5,329 nucleotides of DNA from UBA1738 sp045577675 (GTDB lineage: Bacteria > Bacillota > Clostridia > UBA1381): contig JAZNIV010000143.1 in the NCBI GenBank assembly GCA_045577675.1, positions 1 through 5,329 on the forward strand, given 5' to 3'. Of the stretch, positions 4,814 through 5,329 are shown one piece after another. The notes below the pieces were generated by a model. That model did not search any database. It was given only the letters and a program-made list of their open reading frames with translations, and was not told where the DNA came from. Every line of letters begins with the position of its first letter. Position 1 is the first letter of the stretch. Made by a program: the position numbers and the translations under genes.

Positions 4814-5272
4814 TTGGCAAATAAAACCGAGCTTTTAGCATTAGAATTAGGTGATAAGGTTGCTGATAAACTTGGTATGACAGTGGTAGATGCTCAGTTT
4901 AAAAAGGAAGGCGGAAAACAGTTTCTCAGGATGTTCATTGATAAGGACGGCGGCGTTGGAATTGACGACTGTGAGATCTTTTCAAGGGCATTTAGCGATG
5001 AGCTTGACGTAGTTGACCCTATTGAAACCGAGTATACTCTTGAGGTGTCCTCACCCGGTGTTGACAGAAAGCTTAAAACAGAACGTGAATTTCTGCATTA
5101 TTTGGAACGTGAGGTTGACGTAAAGCTGTTTAAAGCAATTGACGGAAGAAAAGAGTTTACAGCTATTTTAAAGTCCTTTAATGAAGGAAAAGTTATTGTT
5201 GAATGCGGCGGAGCTCCGCTTGAAATAAACGTAAAAGACGCAGCGTATATAAAACTGCATTTTGAATTTTAG
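4814..5272 (+). CDS. rimP: Ribosome maturation factor RimP
   Basis: RimP assists late assembly of the 30S ribosomal subunit in the cytoplasm. The 152-residue length is normal for the family. The N-terminal domain (about 1-85) ends in the signature YTLEVSSPGVDRKL (74-87). The C-terminal SH3-like domain (about 88-152) begins with the usual FLHYLEREVDVKLF stretch and closes with INVKDAAYIKLHF. Translation starts at TTG (4814), fixed by GAGGTG at 4801-4806 with 7-nt spacing; no other in-frame start fits. The gene is followed after 17 bp by nusA, the classical Firmicutes order rimP-nusA-(ylxR-infB-rbfA). Its own promoter and a leader hairpin precede it, so it starts an operon separate from the LCP genes. 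Confidence 0.96.
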   Translation: MANKTELLALELGDKVADKLGMTVVDAQFKKEGGKQFLRMFIDKDGGVGIDDCEIFSRAFSDELDVVDPIETEYTLEVSSPGVDRKLKTEREFLHYLEREVDVKLFKAIDGRKEFTAILKSFNEGKVIVECGGAPLEINVKDAAYIKLHFEF

Positions 5273-5289
5273 AAAGGTTGGATTGAAAA

Positions 5290-5329
5290 ATGAATGAAGA
5301 ACTCATAACAGCCCTTGCGGACATATGCA
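5290..5329 (+). CDS. nusA: Transcription factor NusA, N-terminal fragment (cut by window end)
   Basis: Only 13 codons are visible, reading MNEELITALADIC from ATG at 5290. The length is too short for domain recognition, but the pattern matches NusA N-termini (Met, acidic/hydrophobic helix with ELxxAL), and the position 17 bp after rimP is where nusA is expected in Firmicutes. NusA binds RNA polymerase and promotes pausing and intrinsic termination. An AGAAAGG sequence (5271-5277), overlapping the rimP stop, is a possible but widely spaced ribosome binding site. Confidence 0.8.
   Translation, partial: MNEELITALADIC

Noticed and set aside
1..5329. CRISPR array, mobile element, tRNA or rRNA
   Set aside because: No regularly spaced direct repeats, transposase, integrase, terminal inverted repeats or tRNA-like cloverleaf were seen.

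Overview
The window looks like ordinary chromosome of a low-GC, Gram-positive, Clostridia-type bacterium. The grounds are A/T-rich codon use and intergenic DNA, near-consensus sigma-A-type promoters, TTG and GTG starts behind strong Shine-Dalgarno sites, two LytR-CpsA-Psr (LCP) cell-wall enzymes with long Pro/Lys/Thr-rich tails, and the rimP-nusA gene order typical of Firmicutes. The exact genus cannot be read from this piece.

Layout. (1) 2-871, plus strand: the C-terminal part of a large, probably secreted, beta-strand-rich surface protein whose start lies outside the window. It converges on a two-gene minus-strand operon and shares a bidirectional terminator hairpin with it (875-901). (2) 1739-901, minus strand: a NusG-domain-II membrane-anchored protein, then a Gx-family (PF07456-type) integral membrane protein, coupled by an ATGA overlap. 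(3) 1740-2050: a dense control region. It holds back-to-back consensus promoters for the minus operon and for the plus-strand LCP operon, a roughly 180-nt leader for the minus operon, and, overlapping that leader on the plus strand, the signals of a possible ~96-nt small RNA (extended -10, 5' hairpin, C-rich single-stranded stretch, intrinsic terminator). (4) 2051-4669: two tandem LCP paralogues, very likely co-transcribed. (5) 4712-5329: a promoter, a leader hairpin resembling an attenuator, rimP, and the first 13 codons of nusA.

How the parts fit. The LCP pair should attach undecaprenyl-linked anionic polymers to peptidoglycan outside the membrane. The first copy has lost a normally conserved active-site Arg, which suggests division of labour. 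The NusG-II/Gx pair is a recurrent membrane module of poorly defined function, often found near isoprenoid/quinone or flavin-based electron-transfer genes. None of those partners is visible here. RimP-NusA begins the conserved ribosome maturation and transcription elongation operon. The strongest candidate for something undescribed is the antisense small-RNA/leader region at 1809-1904. I see no CRISPR array, mobile element, tRNA or rRNA.
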